Positions 29,909 to 36,627 of a stretch of 43,973 nt of DNA are shown here, one piece after another (position 1 is the first letter of the stretch; each line of letters starts with the position of its first letter). The stretch covers positions 64,001 through 107,973 of the IMG/VR virus record IMGVR_UViG_3300044691_000477; one strand, given 5' to 3'. The notes below the pieces were generated by a model that was not told where the DNA came from, made no database searches, and saw only the letters and a list, made by a program, of their open reading frames with translations. A program made the position numbers and the translations under genes. The DNA is from a virus.

Positions 29909-30859
29909 TCAGATCCCCTTCTGCTGTGCGTAGCGTGACGTGCGCTTCTTCGGGCGAGCTGCAGCGACTGTCCTCTTGCCATCAACCACGAGTTTCTGTC
30001 GAGCGTTGATGAAGCCGCGCCATGGGATGGCGTCCGCTGCCATGTACCGCTGTGGGCTGGCGACGAAGACGTCGACCATCCCCTCAATAGTCGCGAGGGT
30101 AACGCCGTCGGCTTCCATCCAGGTTCGCATCGACCTGGATACAGCCGGCACGTTGACGCTGCTGGGGTAGCCCTTTCCCTCAAGGCCGAGCAAGAGACGG
30201 CATGCCTGCCCGTAGGCCGTGGTGCCATTGATGGCTGCCCGTTCCATCCGGTCTCGCTTCTTTGCCGCTGATTCGGTACGCGCGTCATCACTGACCTTGC
30301 GCTTTCCTGCCTTCTTCTTCGGCTGCTGGTCTTCAGACTGCTGAGGAGTGCCGTCGTTCGAACCAAGTGCTGGTCCCTCGGCATCGGAGTCGAACTCTGA
30401 GGCAACGACACGGCGACGCCGTGGCGTTGTAAGTACTTCTTCCTTCTGACGGTTCTTACTGATGGTTCTCGTAGAGGGTGTCCCAGATTCACCCTCCCCC
30501 CTGCTTCTGGGACGGGGGGAGGGTGTCCCAGAAACAGGGGGGTATTTATCAGCCAGCACGATGCGGTAGACGTTTGAGGTCTGCCGACCAGCCGGTTCGT
30601 AGTCTGGTTGCACCTCGAGATAGCCAGCGTTCTCGAGGGTCGTGATGGCCTTGCTGACCGTGCGTTCAGAGATTTCCGTCATCTTTGCGACGGTCCCCAC
30701 ACGCGGCCAGCAGTACCCGTCCTCATCGGCGAAGTTCGCCAGTGCTAGCAGCACGGCTTTGCGTGATGCCGATCCACACAGAGAGCCACCACTGGCTTGC
30801 GTTTCGATGCTCTCGCCGACCTCGGTCTCGTAAACTGCGCTCATCCACTGCACGCTCAT
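29909..30859 (-). CDS. Winged-helix replication-initiation-like protein, 316 aa
   Basis: Residues ~30-85 form a helix-turn-helix/winged helix (SASRKAVLLALANFADEDGY, TVAKMTEISERTVSKAITTL-ENAGYLEVQPDYE), the N-terminal type of phage primosomal or RepA-like initiators. A disordered Lys/Ser-rich linker follows, then a C-terminal helical domain (GQACRLLLGLEGKGYPSSVN ... DVFVASPQRYMAADAIPWRG) suited to contact the loader. ATG 30859 lies just below the GTTGTACAAC element. It may bind the origin; no iterons are recognisable nearby. Confidence 0.7.
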   Translation of the reverse strand: MSVQWMSAVYETEVGESIETQASGGSLCGSASRKAVLLALANFADEDGYCWPRVGTVAKMTEISERTVSKAITTLENAGYLEVQPDYEPAGRQTSNVYRIVLADKYPPVSGTPSPRPRSRGEGESGTPSTRTISKNRQKEEVLTTPRRRRVVASEFDSDAEGPALGSNDGTPQQSEDQQPKKKAGKRKVSDDARTESAAKKRDRMERAAINGTTAYGQACRLLLGLEGKGYPSSVNVPAVSRSMRTWMEADGVTLATIEGMVDVFVASPQRYMAADAIPWRGFINARQKLVVDGKRTVAAARPKKRTSRYAQQKGI

Positions 30860-30872
30860 GACTTGACCTGGG

Positions 30873-30889
30873 CAACTGTGTTGTACAAC
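30873..30889 (-). promoter_or_regulatory. Operator-like element in front of the replication operon
   Basis: On the minus strand it reads GTTGTACAAC then ACAGTTG, two overlapping inverted repeats (GTTG-TA-CAAC and CAAC-ACA-GTTG). It ends 14 bases above the ATG at 30859. The same blocks occur at 23604-23619 in the opposite order. It does not place a -10 box well for this gene, so it looks like a regulator site. Confidence 0.5.
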
Positions 30890-30921
30890 TCTGTCTCCTG
30901 ACGGGCACCAACGTCCACGAC

Positions 30922-30952
30922 GACCCTCCCCGGCATGGCGTTGGGGAGGGTC
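30922..30952 (-). terminator. Perfect 10-bp hairpin in the 30.9-kb leader
   Basis: GACCCTCCCC (30922-30931) pairs with GGGGAGGGTC (30943-30952) around an 11-nt loop. It lies between two regulatory elements and could act as a second terminator or an attenuator of the replication operon. Confidence 0.6.
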
Positions 30953-31002
30953 TCGTGCTGCTTGCGGTAAGAGGTACGTCCTACACCCGTCGGCAACGGG
31001 CT

Positions 31003-31021
31003 GTACAACGTAGTAACTACG
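31003..31021 (-). promoter_or_regulatory. Second TTGTACA element with adjoining palindrome
   Basis: The minus strand reads CGTAGTTACTACG (31021-31009), a 13-bp palindrome, directly followed by TTGTACA. A -35-like TTGTAC has only a poor -10 17 nt on (TGTAGG), so promoter activity is uncertain. Confidence 0.4.
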
Positions 31022-31028
31022 AACGGAA

Positions 31029-31050
31029 GCCCCACCCCAAGATGTGGGGC
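31029..31050 (-). terminator. Terminator hairpin after the AT-hook-like gene
   Basis: GCCCCAC (31029-31035) pairs with GTGGGGC (31044-31050), 8-nt loop, 25 bases beyond the stop at 31075; outer CGGA/TCCG bases may add pairing. Confidence 0.65.
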
Positions 31051-31074
31051 AGGGCCTCCGAACGGGCACTACAT

Positions 31075-32274
31075 CTAGCTTGCGCGGCGCCGTCGAGGAG
31101 TTGCCTTCTTCGGCTCATCATCGGTGTCACGTGCCTGCGCTTCGCTGCCGTCCTTGCGCGGTCGACCAGCGCTCTTGGGCTTGCGAACCTCAGTGATGAT
31201 GTGCTCGGCGAAGAGCATCATGCTCACCGCAAGGGCAGCAGAGGCGCGCTCGAGAACCTGATCTTGGTCACCCTCCTCGGCGATGGCCTTGAGACTGACC
31301 ACCAGGTTCTGGCTGATCTGCTCAGCGGCCTCCCTGCTGCTGCGCAAACGGGCGAACACAGCCTCCTTGGGGTCCTCAGCGTCCTCGTCCTCCACCGGCT
31401 CGTCACCGGGCTCTGCAGCCTTCGCTGCGCGGCCACGACGAGTTGGTGCAGCCGGCTGCTGCGCCTCGTCACCGTCGCCGTCGAGTGGGAGTTGGTCCTC
31501 CTTGGCCGCGCGCTCGGCGAGGATGATGGCGTCGGCAACGAACTCCTTGTCGGTGCCCTTCAGGGAGTCGGTGGTCACCGACTTGTCGACGTCCTTGAGC
31601 TTCCTCTTCAACTCGGTCAGCCCGAGCTTCAGCAGGTTGGTGTGACGTCGCTTCTCGACCGCGGTGTAGTCGCCCTTCTCCTCCTGGGGCTCCGCAGCCG
31701 CTGCTGCGCGTCCCCTACCACGACGTGTCGGCTCCTCTGCGGGCTCCGTGGGCTCCTCGGGTTGGCCGTCCTCCTCGAAGGAGACCAGAGACAGCCCCTC
31801 CACGATGTTGTAGCAGGCCACGTCCGCTTCGTCAGCCGCCTCGGCGATGGCGACGTCATCCTCGCTGTCGGCGTCGAGGAACAGGATCAGCCGACCGTCG
31901 GCCACCTCCTGGTCATCGCTCGAGGTGAGGAAGTCCAGCATCGCCTCGTGCATGGACGGGTACTCGTCGGCGTCGTAGTCGTTGCCCTCACCGGCGAGCG
32001 CGATGACCTTCTTCAGCGAACGGTCCTTGTTGGCGTCCGCGTCCGAGAGCGTCGAGAACGGGATCTCATACTCCGTGCACCAGGCCACCACGGCGGCGAT
32101 GCCGTCGGTGTAGGTGTCCTTGGTGACCGGCACGACGAGCAGGTCGACCTCGGTGTCCTCAGTGATGAGGTCATCGAGTTGTGCGGCAACCGCCTTGGGG
32201 TCGAGCTCGGCGGAACCGAGGAACCCGAGCGTCAGCGGCTTCTTGGGCGTGCTACGCCCCCTGCGTGATGGCAT
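31075..32274 (-). CDS. Two-part protein: alpha/beta domain plus AT-hook-like basic motifs, 399 aa
   Basis: Residues ~12-170 form an alternating alpha/beta domain (LTLGFLGSAELDPKAVAAQL, VDLLVVPVTKDTYTDGIAAV, EVADGRLILFLDAD) that looks Rossmann-like (SLOG/TIR type possible). The rest is disordered, with basic RG motifs (RRGRGRAAAA about 184, RRGRAAKAAE about 277) and AGRPRKDG near 369, which matches the AT-hook GRP core, ending RRRRAS. A helical segment (EQISQNLVVSLKAIAEEGDQ) lies between. It could be a nucleoid-like DNA binder or silencing antagonist. Its ATG lies inside the methyltransferase's 3' end (23-nt overlap). Two terminators follow. Confidence 0.6.
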   Translation of the reverse strand: MPSRRGRSTPKKPLTLGFLGSAELDPKAVAAQLDDLITEDTEVDLLVVPVTKDTYTDGIAAVVAWCTEYEIPFSTLSDADANKDRSLKKVIALAGEGNDYDADEYPSMHEAMLDFLTSSDDQEVADGRLILFLDADSEDDVAIAEAADEADVACYNIVEGLSLVSFEEDGQPEEPTEPAEEPTRRGRGRAAAAAEPQEEKGDYTAVEKRRHTNLLKLGLTELKRKLKDVDKSVTTDSLKGTDKEFVADAIILAERAAKEDQLPLDGDGDEAQQPAAPTRRGRAAKAAEPGDEPVEDEDAEDPKEAVFARLRSSREAAEQISQNLVVSLKAIAEEGDQDQVLERASAALAVSMMLFAEHIITEVRKPKSAGRPRKDGSEAQARDTDDEPKKATPRRRRAS

Positions 32275-34138
32275 TTTTCATCCTCTCTGCCCACTCGATT
32301 CCTCGAGTGGGACGCGCCGCCTCGATAGCGACGTGGCTTGCAAGCAGCACAGGCACGGCGTTTCCGACCTGTTCGAACTGCTTGGTTCTTGATCCCTGCC
32401 ACGGATAATTGGGCAAGAAAGACTGCAGCACACCAGCCTCAGCGACTGACACCCGCAGCCCGTCGTTACGGCTCTTGGTCTTGCCGTTGAAGCGGTTGGC
32501 GTTGGCGCCGGGGTGCTGCACCAGGTCGCGAGTGGCCAGCACGGTCGCTGGGCGCTTCGATGGCCAGTCGTGGTCCCAGTCGGTCCCTGTCTGATCGTTA
32601 ACGCGCTCGTAGCCATCAGGTGTCTTGTCGATCCACTGCCACTGACTGGCATCGTGGCCGAGCGCCACTGTCGGGGCGGGCTTGTCGATGGTGCGCGGGA
32701 CACTGCGGTCGTTAGCGCGGACGTGCGCCCCTGTCCCGAGCACCCACACGGCACTGCCTTGCCCGGTTATCGTGGCGGCAGGCGCCCTAGATGGATGACG
32801 GGTCCGCTGCCTCGAGGTAGCCCCGTATCCGGCAGTGCGCATACCGACCTTCTCCACCAACTCGAGCATCCCGGTGGTCAGACCGATCATGATCTCGAGG
32901 GCTACCTCGAGAGGTAACTTCTCCTCTTCGAGAAGCCAGTGCATGGAGTTGAGTCGCGCACCGAAATACATCGTCGGTGCTGGACGGTCGATGTCACGAA
33001 CTGCCGCCTTCTTGCTGGTGTTGTTACGCAGCGCGGTGATCCGAAGCGCACGTTGCACGGTCGGGTCAGGGTCTGCGTCGTCGTAGATGTCGAGCCACTG
33101 CGGAGGTTTTCCGGTCAGTGTGAGGCTCGGTTCGTCCACCAGCCGCACACCGCGACCTCGTTCCTGCGCCTTCGATCCGTGGGCGCCGTGGCTGTAGTTG
33201 CTGCGTTGGACACGGAGCGGGTGGTCCTCAGGCTGCTCGATCCATGCACCGCTGTCGTGCGCGTCGTTGACGACCTTGCGGGCGCCGCTACCGCCAGCCA
33301 TCAGACTGTCGGCTCCACCTGCTGCTGTTCCGGCTGCGATGGTGATGTAGGGCCGCTTCGGCATCCCCCATCCGAGTGCGTCAGCCATGCTGACCCACTT
33401 GCGCACGCCACTGTCCAACTTGTCGGGGGTCCTGGCGTAGTAGCGGCTGTGCGTCGGTGCCGGCTTGCTGACATCACCGACACGCGACGCGATGAGGATG
33501 GCACGCTCACGGGTCTGCGGAACGCCGTACTGCTCGGCGTAGAGCTTGCCCGTCCAGACACTGAACCCTCGAGCCTCGAGCACGGCCTTGCAGGCATCCC
33601 AGATGATCTGCACGAACGGGACCTGTTCCCAGACCATCCACTCTGGGTTCATCAGGAACGCCCAGCGCAGCGGCTCGAGTACTAGTCGCGAGCGCGGGTC
33701 CTCCCAGCCCTCGGACTCCTCAAACTCGACCCAGGCGTTGTCTTGCAAGCACATCCCGATATGCGCCAGGATGCGGGCCGCGTCGCCGAGACCTTTCTGC
33801 AGACCGGCCTTGCTGAATCCCTGACACGGTGGTGATGCCCAGAAGCCAGGGATGCCGCGATAGAACGTGGGATCCAGGATCGACACGTCGGCCTGCAGTG
33901 TCGCCAGTCCTGCCGCGATGCGTGTCTTGCAGGCCGCATCGTCCTTCTCGATGCCGAGGCCCTTCAGGCCGATGTTGTGCAGCCCCATGCTGGCGCCGCC
34001 CGGCCCGGCGAAGATCTCCACCACGTCGTACTTGACCTCGGGCGCTGACGGCTGGTCGTAGAGCTCCTGCAGGAGCTTGACCTCATTCGCGGTCAGCCGG
34101 GGGTCAGCCAGCTTCGGGCGGCGCTTCAGCAGCGTCAC
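32252..34138 (-). CDS. C5 cytosine DNA methyltransferase with repeat-rich target region
   Basis: The 628-aa protein begins with the shared MTLLKRR peptide. Motif I is VVEIFAGPGGASMG, IV is ASPPCQGFSKAG (catalytic Cys in PCQ), VI is WEQVPF (usual ENV), VIII is QTRERAILIA, X is EQVGNAVP. Between VIII and X lies a long region with at least five variants of a P-A-P-T-(h)-x-x-G unit: DEPSLTLTG, DRPAPTMYFG, RAPAATITG, DKPAPTVALG, KRPATVLAT. It transfers a methyl group from SAM to cytosine C5, likely protecting phage DNA from host restriction. GTG 34138 lies below an inverted-repeat operator. Confidence 0.9.
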   Translation of the reverse strand: MTLLKRRPKLADPRLTANEVKLLQELYDQPSAPEVKYDVVEIFAGPGGASMGLHNIGLKGLGIEKDDAACKTRIAAGLATLQADVSILDPTFYRGIPGFWASPPCQGFSKAGLQKGLGDAARILAHIGMCLQDNAWVEFEESEGWEDPRSRLVLEPLRWAFLMNPEWMVWEQVPFVQIIWDACKAVLEARGFSVWTGKLYAEQYGVPQTRERAILIASRVGDVSKPAPTHSRYYARTPDKLDSGVRKWVSMADALGWGMPKRPYITIAAGTAAGGADSLMAGGSGARKVVNDAHDSGAWIEQPEDHPLRVQRSNYSHGAHGSKAQERGRGVRLVDEPSLTLTGKPPQWLDIYDDADPDPTVQRALRITALRNNTSKKAAVRDIDRPAPTMYFGARLNSMHWLLEEEKLPLEVALEIMIGLTTGMLELVEKVGMRTAGYGATSRQRTRHPSRAPAATITGQGSAVWVLGTGAHVRANDRSVPRTIDKPAPTVALGHDASQWQWIDKTPDGYERVNDQTGTDWDHDWPSKRPATVLATRDLVQHPGANANRFNGKTKSRNDGLRVSVAEAGVLQSFLPNYPWQGSRTKQFEQVGNAVPVLLASHVAIEAARPTRGIEWAERMKNAITQGA

Positions 34139-34166
34139 AAAGATGCTCCGAGTGTGGTTCCGAGTA

Positions 34167-34192
34167 GTTGGTACGCGAGAACGTACAGCAAC
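34167..34192 (-). promoter_or_regulatory. Inverted-repeat operator upstream of the methyltransferase gene
   Basis: GTTG-GTACG-N6-CGTAC-AG-CAAC is a near-perfect inverted repeat 29 bases above the GTG at 34138. Its GTTG/CAAC and GTAC half-sites recall the TTGTACAA elements at 23.6 and 30.9 kb. Confidence 0.45.
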
Positions 34193-34212
34193 TCACCGAC
34201 AGACCGCGATGC

Positions 34213-34231
34213 CTCGCCGTAAATCGGCGAG
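34213..34231 (-). terminator. Hairpin after the ParB-like gene
   Basis: CTCGCCG (34213-34219) pairs with CGGCGAG (34225-34231) around TAAAT, directly beyond the stop at 34233. No U-run follows. Confidence 0.55.
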
Positions 34232-34232
34232 A

Positions 34233-34688
34233 TTAGACGTCGAGGATACGGGCCTTGAAGGCGCGACCCTTTGCTCGAGCGGCACCCATGCGATGCAAGC
34301 CATCGACATGCCAGAGCTCGCCGTCGTGTCGGATCAGCCGCGGGCGCCCGTTGTCCTGGTCCTCAGGGTCAACGTCGGGGTACTTGAAGTCGACAGGCGT
34401 CTTCGCGCCCTCACGCAGTCGCTTGCTGTAGGCGATGACGTGCTCCACACCGACGCTCGGTTGTGTGGTTTTGACTGTCGTGCTCGGGTGGATCGTCTCG
34501 GTCGTGCTGTCATCCCACTCACGACCGTGCTTGTCGTTGTTGGGGCCGAGCAGTCCGATGCTGGCGACGACCTCTTTCGGGGCTTGATTCGCCGGGACAT
34601 GTGTGACGCCGAACCTCTCGGGGCTCGCCGGCGTGGCGTTTCGGTAGTGCTCCGCTGTCCCGTCGGCGAAGTGATCACCGCGGCCCAT
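34233..34688 (-). CDS. ParB-like domain protein, 151 aa
   Basis: The C-terminal part (LIRHDGELWHVDGLHRMGAA-RAKGRAFKARILDV) is a ParB/Srx-type fold signature with the DGxHR motif; the preceding VGVEHVIAYSKRLREGAKTP fits its first half. Phage proteins with this domain are nucleases, modification-associated enzymes or partition proteins. The N-terminal ~50 residues (MGRGDHFADGTAEHYRNATP) are unstructured. ATG 34688 overlaps the previous stop by one base (TGATG). Confidence 0.65.
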   Translation of the reverse strand: MGRGDHFADGTAEHYRNATPASPERFGVTHVPANQAPKEVVASIGLLGPNNDKHGREWDDSTTETIHPSTTVKTTQPSVGVEHVIAYSKRLREGAKTPVDFKYPDVDPEDQDNGRPRLIRHDGELWHVDGLHRMGAARAKGRAFKARILDV

Positions 34689-35182
34689 CAGTCACCCTGC
34701 GGCTTGAACTGGTCTCCCAGCGGGCCAGGCATCTTGCGCTCGGTCTTCATCTTCTCCATGTCGTTGCGCAGCGCCGCGCGGACCTGGGGGTGCTTCAGGA
34801 ACGCGTCGACGTGACCTGGCAGATCTCGAGGATGCGAGGTGACGGCGGCGTTGAACTCGTCGTCGCGGGGCTGCCTGTTCTCGGGGCCTGGAGAGGGCAC
34901 CCTGTTCATCTGGGTACGCCCGAGGTGCAGACCCTCCTGCTCGTATCCAGGGTCGTCTGGGTGGCGCACGACGCGCATGTGCCAGGAACCGTCGCGGATG
35001 TCGGGGTGCTGACCCACCTCGAGTTGATGGCCGGTCTCCAGCGGCACGACGACGCCTTCGGTCCCACCGCCCCAGCCCTCGGTGCGCGCGCTTGCGTGAC
35101 CAGCCATCTGGAGGTGGGCTGTAGCAACGGCGTTGTTGCGACGGTAGGCGTCTGACCGGCGTCCGCTCATGGTCCACATCAT
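34688..35182 (-). CDS. Hypothetical protein, 160-164 aa
   Basis: Possible starts are ATG 35182, 35179 and 35170 (MSGRRSDAYRRNNAVATAHL); none has a strong Shine-Dalgarno sequence, and 35170 gives the more natural N-terminus. The middle (GVVVPLETGHQLEVGQHPDI, SWHMRVVRHPDDPG) is beta-rich with many His; the end is helical and basic (HPQVRAALRNDMEKMKTERK). No family recognised. It begins just below the strong hairpin at 35189-35218. Confidence 0.55.
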   Translation of the reverse strand: MMWTMSGRRSDAYRRNNAVATAHLQMAGHASARTEGWGGGTEGVVVPLETGHQLEVGQHPDIRDGSWHMRVVRHPDDPGYEQEGLHLGRTQMNRVPSPGPENRQPRDDEFNAAVTSHPRDLPGHVDAFLKHPQVRAALRNDMEKMKTERKMPGPLGDQFKPQGD

Positions 35183-35188
35183 GACAGC

Positions 35189-35218
35189 GCCCCGCTCCCA
35201 TAGGGGTGAGAGCGGGGC
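35189..35218 (-). terminator. Strong hairpin closing the tail/lysis operon
   Basis: GCCCCGCTC (35189-35197) pairs with GAGCGGGGC (35210-35218) around a 12-nt loop, 10 bases past the stop at 35228. It separates late tail/membrane genes from the early block. Confidence 0.7.
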
Positions 35219-35227
35219 CAGCCGATT

Positions 35228-35581
35228 CTACAGCGTCTGAACGCGTCTCCCAGGGGCTGACGGCCCTTGTGCCTTCATGCTCTTACGGGCCACCGTGGAG
35301 ATGACGTTGGCCTTGTTGGCGTCACTTTGGGTCGTCAGTACGGCGTAGCCCTCGTGCAGCACCGCAGCCGTCCCTGCGATGCCGCTGGTGAGCAGCAGGC
35401 GCTCCCGCCAGCCGTCCGCGTAGGCCACGGCAGCCAGGGCGCTCAGCGAGGTCGCCAGGGCGCTCTTGAGGTACGGCTGGACACCCTGCCCGGTCACCCG
35501 GTCGAAGACCTCCTTGGCGAGGTCTGTGGTCTTCATGACGCCGGCGCCGAGCAGGATGACCTCTCGCCATCCTGCGCTCAT
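35228..35581 (-). CDS. Small membrane-associated protein, 117 aa
   Basis: Two hydrophobic stretches, LKSALATSLSALAAVAYA (about 38-55) and LLLTSGIAGTAAVLHEGYAV (about 62-81), are separated by a charged GWRER turn, giving a hairpin topology with a basic C-terminus (SAPGRRVQTL). It is tightly coupled (ATGA) to the holin-like gene, so it could be the second component of a holin pair or a tail-associated protein. No family recognised. Confidence 0.58.
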   Translation of the reverse strand: MSAGWREVILLGAGVMKTTDLAKEVFDRVTGQGVQPYLKSALATSLSALAAVAYADGWRERLLLTSGIAGTAAVLHEGYAVLTTQSDANKANVISTVARKSMKAQGPSAPGRRVQTL

Positions 35582-36000
35582 GCAGCGAGGTGCTTCGCGA
35601 CGAACGCCCTCTTCTCGACGGCTGTAGCCATGTCGACGGCCTTCAGCTTGGCTTCCTGCGCAAGCTGGCGACGGTGCGCCGCAGCATCTGCGAGCACGTG
35701 CACCTTGGCGACCTGGACCGCGGCGTTGGCCGCGATGACCGCCTTCTTGTGCTGACCACGCATGACCAGCAGCACTGCCGTTGCGACCAGCGGCGCGAGC
35801 TGGCTGATGGCCTGGGCGTAGGAACTGAAGTCCTTGTGGAACAGGGTGCTCAGGATCGGCAGCAGGTAGGTGGCGACGGTGACGTAGCTGCTGGGTGACG
35901 TCCAGAACGCCGAGCTGGTCGGATCCGGTGTCGTGGTGACGGGCGGCATGGGATCGCTGGTCGCTGTAGTCGGGTCGGTCTCAACGTCGGGGCTGGTCAC
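35578..36000 (-). CDS. Holin-like two-segment membrane protein, 140 aa
   Basis: GTG 36000 is set by GAGGAG about 6 nt upstream. A Thr/Pro-rich N-terminus is followed by two membrane segments, YVTVATYLLPILSTLF and ISQLAPLVATAVLLVM, with a short FHKDFSSYAQ turn. A charged helical C-terminal half follows (KAVIAANAAVQVAKVHVLAD, RRQLAQEAKLKAVDMATAVE). This resembles class II-type holins of actinophages, which permit endolysin release. Position right after the tail genes fits. The endolysin itself lies at 3831. Confidence 0.6.
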   Translation of the reverse strand: MTSPDVETDPTTATSDPMPPVTTTPDPTSSAFWTSPSSYVTVATYLLPILSTLFHKDFSSYAQAISQLAPLVATAVLLVMRGQHKKAVIAANAAVQVAKVHVLADAAAHRRQLAQEAKLKAVDMATAVEKRAFVAKHLAA

Positions 36001-36055
36001 AGTGCGCTCCTCGAGTGGTGGTCCAAGTGGTGCGATGAGCCTAGTGCGGCTAGCG

Positions 36056-36601
36056 CTACACGTTGGGAGAGGTCTGCACGTGCCCGTCGGTGTCGACCGA
36101 GAGTTGCCACACGTTGCCGTCGGTGTCTTCGAAGAAGGCAATGGTGTTGAAGGGGTTGGTCTCGGTACCGATCACCTCGCCCCCGCCACTGCCTCCGCTG
36201 CCGGTGACTAGCAGACCCCAGTGGAAGGTGCCGTCGTCGTTAGAGATCAGGGTCTGACCGGCAGCTGTCGGGTTGCCGAGGATCGTGATGACAGTGCCCG
36301 TGGTGACGACCAGGTTGTTGCCCGCCGGCAGGAACTCGTGGTCCTCGAGGTAGAACTCGGCCTGGCCGGTCGGCTGAATGCCGACACGAACCCGCTTTGG
36401 CTTGGCGAGGTAGGCGTCGACCACCCCACTCTCGAAGGACACAGGCTGAGACAACTCGCTGCCACCTGAAGGCAGTGCGTAGATGGTCTCGCTGATGGGT
36501 GTCGTCGTCCCCGGCTCGTAGAAACGTGCAGTGATGCCCGACTGCACGTCGCCATGGTTGTCGACCACGGGGAAGTACATATGCGCTCGGAGCAGTGGCA
36601 T
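36056..36601 (-). CDS. Tail-associated protein, 181 aa
   Basis: The beta-rich sequence (ITARFYEPGTTTPISETIYA, AEFYLEDHEFLPAGNNLVVT) ends with GSGGSGGGE and a Trp/Asp-rich strand set (FFEDTDGNVWQLSVDTDGHV). This resembles the neck or connector part of phage tail-fibre-associated proteins. ATG 36601 lies 27 bases below the stop of the 715-aa adhesin. Probably part of the baseplate/fibre assembly. Confidence 0.58.
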   Translation of the reverse strand: MPLLRAHMYFPVVDNHGDVQSGITARFYEPGTTTPISETIYALPSGGSELSQPVSFESGVVDAYLAKPKRVRVGIQPTGQAEFYLEDHEFLPAGNNLVVTTGTVITILGNPTAAGQTLISNDDGTFHWGLLVTGSGGSGGGEVIGTETNPFNTIAFFEDTDGNVWQLSVDTDGHVQTSPNV

Positions 36602-36627
36602 GGCTTAGACCTCCCTCGTGTCGGACA

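Noticed and set aside
30955-32268. 437-codon plus-strand frame
   Set aside because: Starts inside the terminator/operator region and lies antisense to the AT-hook-like gene; Leu/Val/Gly-rich shadow composition.
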